Of a stretch of DNA of 64,000 bases, positions 59,645 to 64,000 are shown piece by piece. Below the pieces are notes generated by a model. It worked only from the letters and a program-made list of their open reading frames with translations. It ran no database searches and was not told the DNA's origin. Numbering within the stretch: the first letter of the stretch is position 1; the number at the start of each line of letters is the position of its first letter. Position numbers and translations under genes: made by a program. Source of the DNA: Acanthaster planci (lineage: Eukaryota > Echinodermata > Asteroidea > Valvatida > Acanthasteridae); contig NW_019091657.1 of the NCBI RefSeq assembly GCF_001949145.1, forward strand, positions 39,787-103,786, in the 5' to 3' direction.

Positions 59645-60290
59645 CATAATAATAACAGTTTTTATATAGCGCATCACACCAAAGTCTCGCGGCACTTCAC
59701 AAGACAATTAATGGAACCGACAAGTTTGAAGGACTGTGTTAAATTCATTTTCTTTATAGACAATTCTGATAAGGTGTGGAAGAGAGTTCCAAAGCGATTG
59801 TGATGCATGCATGAAGGAACGATGTCCATAGGGAGCACAATCTGTATCTGAGTTGTCAAGTTTATTTCTCAGAACTTTAATTTTGTCTGAGAAAAAGTTT
59901 GCAAAGTTAACAGGTAACAGTTCAAACGTTGCGGCAGAGGGGAGAATTTGCAATGATGACGGTGTACTCATTGTATTGGTAATTTGAAACAGACATTTTG
60001 AGTCACAGTTTTTCAAGTGGCTCTTTGTGATAGATTTTGTTTCTTTGAAAATCTGCCTATGAACCGCCAACTTTGGAGATTTCCAACGTCGCTCATGAAG
60101 ACGCAGCTCATGCTTGGCTGAATGAATGTCATTGCTAAACCAGGGTGCATGAGGACGGGCTCTAATGTGACTTTTTGCAGGGGTGCGTGCTTATTAAGCA
60201 AATCTCTGAGAGTCTGCCCGTACTGAGTAACCAATGTGTCAAGATCCGTGGAAGGGGATGTGCACATTGGAGAATTCAAGATGTCCTGAC
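59645..60290 (-). mobile_element. LINE relic, CR1/L2-like, internally deleted
   Basis: On the minus strand the region between endonuclease and reverse transcriptase is seen at about 59860-60280 (LDTLVTQYGQTLRDLLNKHA, AVHRQIFKETKSITKSHL, FANFFSDKIKVLRNKL). Directly after it comes the protein's C-terminal motif YGHRSFMHASQSLWNSLPHL, so the polymerase core is missing. The 3' end reads GCGCTATATAAAAACTG and ends in a short ATTATTATG tail, typical of this LINE group. Frameshifts are present. It lies between EFTUD2 and CATIP. Confidence 0.8.
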
Positions 60291-61898
60291 GGACAGGTAT
60301 ATGTATTCAGATTAGAAAGCTTGGACCCTAAATATAGTATAGATCCCCCTCCTCTGTATCACTGGTGTATTTTGCCTACCAGTGGCTGGTGAACTGTGGC
60401 TGGCCGCCTCCAGTGTAAAGAATTTCTGTTGGTCCAAGGCAATCCAATAAACTCTCCTAAAACTGTGAATATTGATAGATTGCTCAGCATGGGATACCTC
60501 TTCAGCTGGAAGAGATGCATGTCAGCAGCATTTCAAAACTTTTCAGTTAAAACCACATTAATAACTGCTATATGACTTTGACTTATGATGCAAAATTTGG
60601 CTGAAATTGTCTCAATCATTTTGAGGAAAGGCTAATTTAAGGCAACAGTTGCTGGAGAAAATCTGTTTATCAGGCAACAAAACTGCACACAAGACAACAC
60701 TTAAAATGATGTCACAACACCTATTCAATTATAAGGTCATACTTTCACAGTGGTGCTTTTCTCACCCAGTATCTTCTGCATTTCTACTTGGAATCCAATT
60801 TGAGATGACATAAAACATTATTGACAAAAAGCACTCAATTAGGAAGCTGAAAACCTTTTGTACGGAAATGACTTTATTTTTCACAATTCTTCAAAATTCT
60901 CCCCCACAAGCTAAATATTTGGTCACAACTATCCAATTAAAAAACACAGATACTTCAGAAAAGCCAGGATTTGAATACATAATGACCAAACTTAGAAGTA
61001 TCTACTTATTTAAACAACTTTCATTATGTGAAAGGTAGCTAAAAGTGCCTTTTTATGTATTTGTGGTTGTAGTTCTGCCATGTCAGTGCACATACAATTT
61101 GAATATTTTACCATTAAAAAGGCATCTGAATAAAGCATTCACAAAACTAAGTCTTAGGCTACATCTGAGTCTGTTGTCTGAGCTACAGTAGCTGTTGGTC
61201 TTCACTCCATTGGAGGTACCCAGAGACGTGCAGACAATACACTCAACTGTAGCTCTGGTATAATAATACATATTGCTATTACCATGCCAGTGTTTGTATG
61301 AGCACAGTGCCCTCTGACATATTTCATTTAGTGTTTGCCTGAGCAGCAGAGAATGGAAACAGGAGATACACTTTGAGCTGCAACATAACTCTACACCTTG
61401 CAACATGTGCGAGTGTGGTAAGTGAAACTTGTTAAATCACAAATACTTCCAGTACTAAAAACAACATATTTGGTGGGGTACAAATTGTACATTAACCACA
61501 AGGACATAGCAGGGGTAAAATTACAAATCTGAAGCAGATTGGTGGTACCTGTCACCTCCATGGTAAGGACAAAATCATTGCTACAAAAAGACAAATGCAA
61601 AGACTTACTCCTGACACACAAGAAATCCGGTACACACACTGCAGTATGTCCTTCATTGGTTCTCATTTGTAGGCCACATAATTCAAAATCAAAAGGCCAC
61701 ACAATCAAAAGTTCCTCCATGCAGCCCATAGTCTGCATGATCAAACAAGAGTAAACAGTTCTGACAATAAAACAGAATTGGTATCTATTCCAAAATGGCA
61801 TGACTATGTCTCAGCTCTATGTAGCATGATTATTGTCTACAAGTTGGAAAAATCAACTATCCCTCTTGCTGAGTGCTGTCTTCCTGTCACTGGTCCAT
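60291..61898 (-). other. EFTUD2 3' flank and probable 3' UTR
   Basis: No independent gene is supported. The 136-codon open frame at 61391-61801 lies directly downstream of the EFTUD2 stop in the likely untranslated region and resembles no family. 60360-60700 is AT-rich. Confidence 0.5.
60873..60878 (-). terminator. Candidate EFTUD2 poly(A) signal
   Basis: AATAAA on the minus strand lies about 1.0 kb past the stop codon. It would make a 1 kb 3' untranslated region. Variant signals closer in cannot be excluded. Confidence 0.35.
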
Positions 61899-63591
<1,693 letters not shown>

Positions 63592-64000
63592 CTAAAATGA
63601 AATATTGTAAATCGTACATGTATACAACTTTGCATCCAACAACAGTGCTCTATGACTGTACTTACAATTTTAAGCTCAACACATTCTTAAATTCTGCAAG
63701 AAACTAATTTTCAACACTTGATACTAAGACTAAAGGGCAACCAAAGCACCTACATGCATCTTTCAAGACTCTTATTCGTTGTGGTCAATACATTTCCATG
63801 ATCTTGACCACAAGAGTATTAAATGTAAACCAAACTGCTGAAGGTCTCAGGTTACTATGTTTTACACTGAGGTTATATTTCACTTCTTCCTGACTTGCCC
63901 ATGACTGCCTGTCCAAGTCATTGTCCAGGCTATGTCTCTCATGTATAGCAACTTAGGTGTCATTTCTTTCCTGTTCTTTTTAGCTGTGACATCCTTTCTG
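63592..64000 (-). other. EFTUD2 intron, runs off the window
   Basis: AT-rich intron sequence. The next upstream exon is not in the window. Confidence 0.7.

Noticed and set aside
61391-61801. 136-codon minus-strand open frame
   Set aside because: It lies just downstream of the EFTUD2 stop, most likely in the 3' UTR, with no recognisable family.

Overview
The window is animal nuclear DNA. Coding sequence is split into short exons with canonical splice sites, introns run to several kilobases, and there are dispersed transposon relics, a nuclear tRNA gene and no operon-like ORF packing. The composition suggests a marine invertebrate deuterostome, perhaps an echinoderm, less likely a cephalochordate or hemichordate: the palindromic word TACATGTA recurs everywhere, TAGGCCTA and TACCGGTA recur less often, and DIRS-type fossils are present. 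The species cannot be fixed from the sequence alone.

Two host protein genes are recognised with good support, both on the minus strand. The first is CATIP (ciliogenesis-associated TTC17-interacting protein). Ten exons, plus one possible extra exon, run from an ATG at 58669 to a stop at 27667, about 31 kb. All intron phases agree, and the model gives 383 residues without the optional exon or 444 with it. Upstream and in the same direction lie the last two exons of EFTUD2 (the U5 snRNP GTPase, Snu114/116K) at 61899-63591; the rest of that gene lies beyond the right edge. A plus-strand tRNA-Thr(AGT) gene and a LINE relic sit between the two genes.

The left 27 kb has no gene I can name. It holds a 3.4 kb Tigger/pogo DNA transposon with terminal repeats and TA duplications (1696-5085) that carries a nested non-autonomous element. 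It also holds a diverged 1.5 kb repeat whose inverted partner lies in a CATIP intron, a roughly 140-bp repeat array rich in TGACGTCA (17.1-17.8 kb), and a TTAA-flanked piggyBac-like element. A directly duplicated 0.57-0.6 kb block (21.2 and 24.8 kb) contains what looks like a terminal coding exon. A few possible orphan exons are marked with low confidence.

The CATIP introns carry much of the repeat load: two separate broken DIRS-like fossils (36.5-38.4 and 42.2-46.3 kb) with intact CATIP exons between them, a 7-copy 40-bp minisatellite, several TTAA-flanked elements, terminal-inverted-repeat MITEs and a tRNA-derived SINE. No new multi-gene system was found. The most interesting signals are the CATIP model with its optional exon, the TTAA-flanked non-autonomous families, and the duplicated terminal exon.
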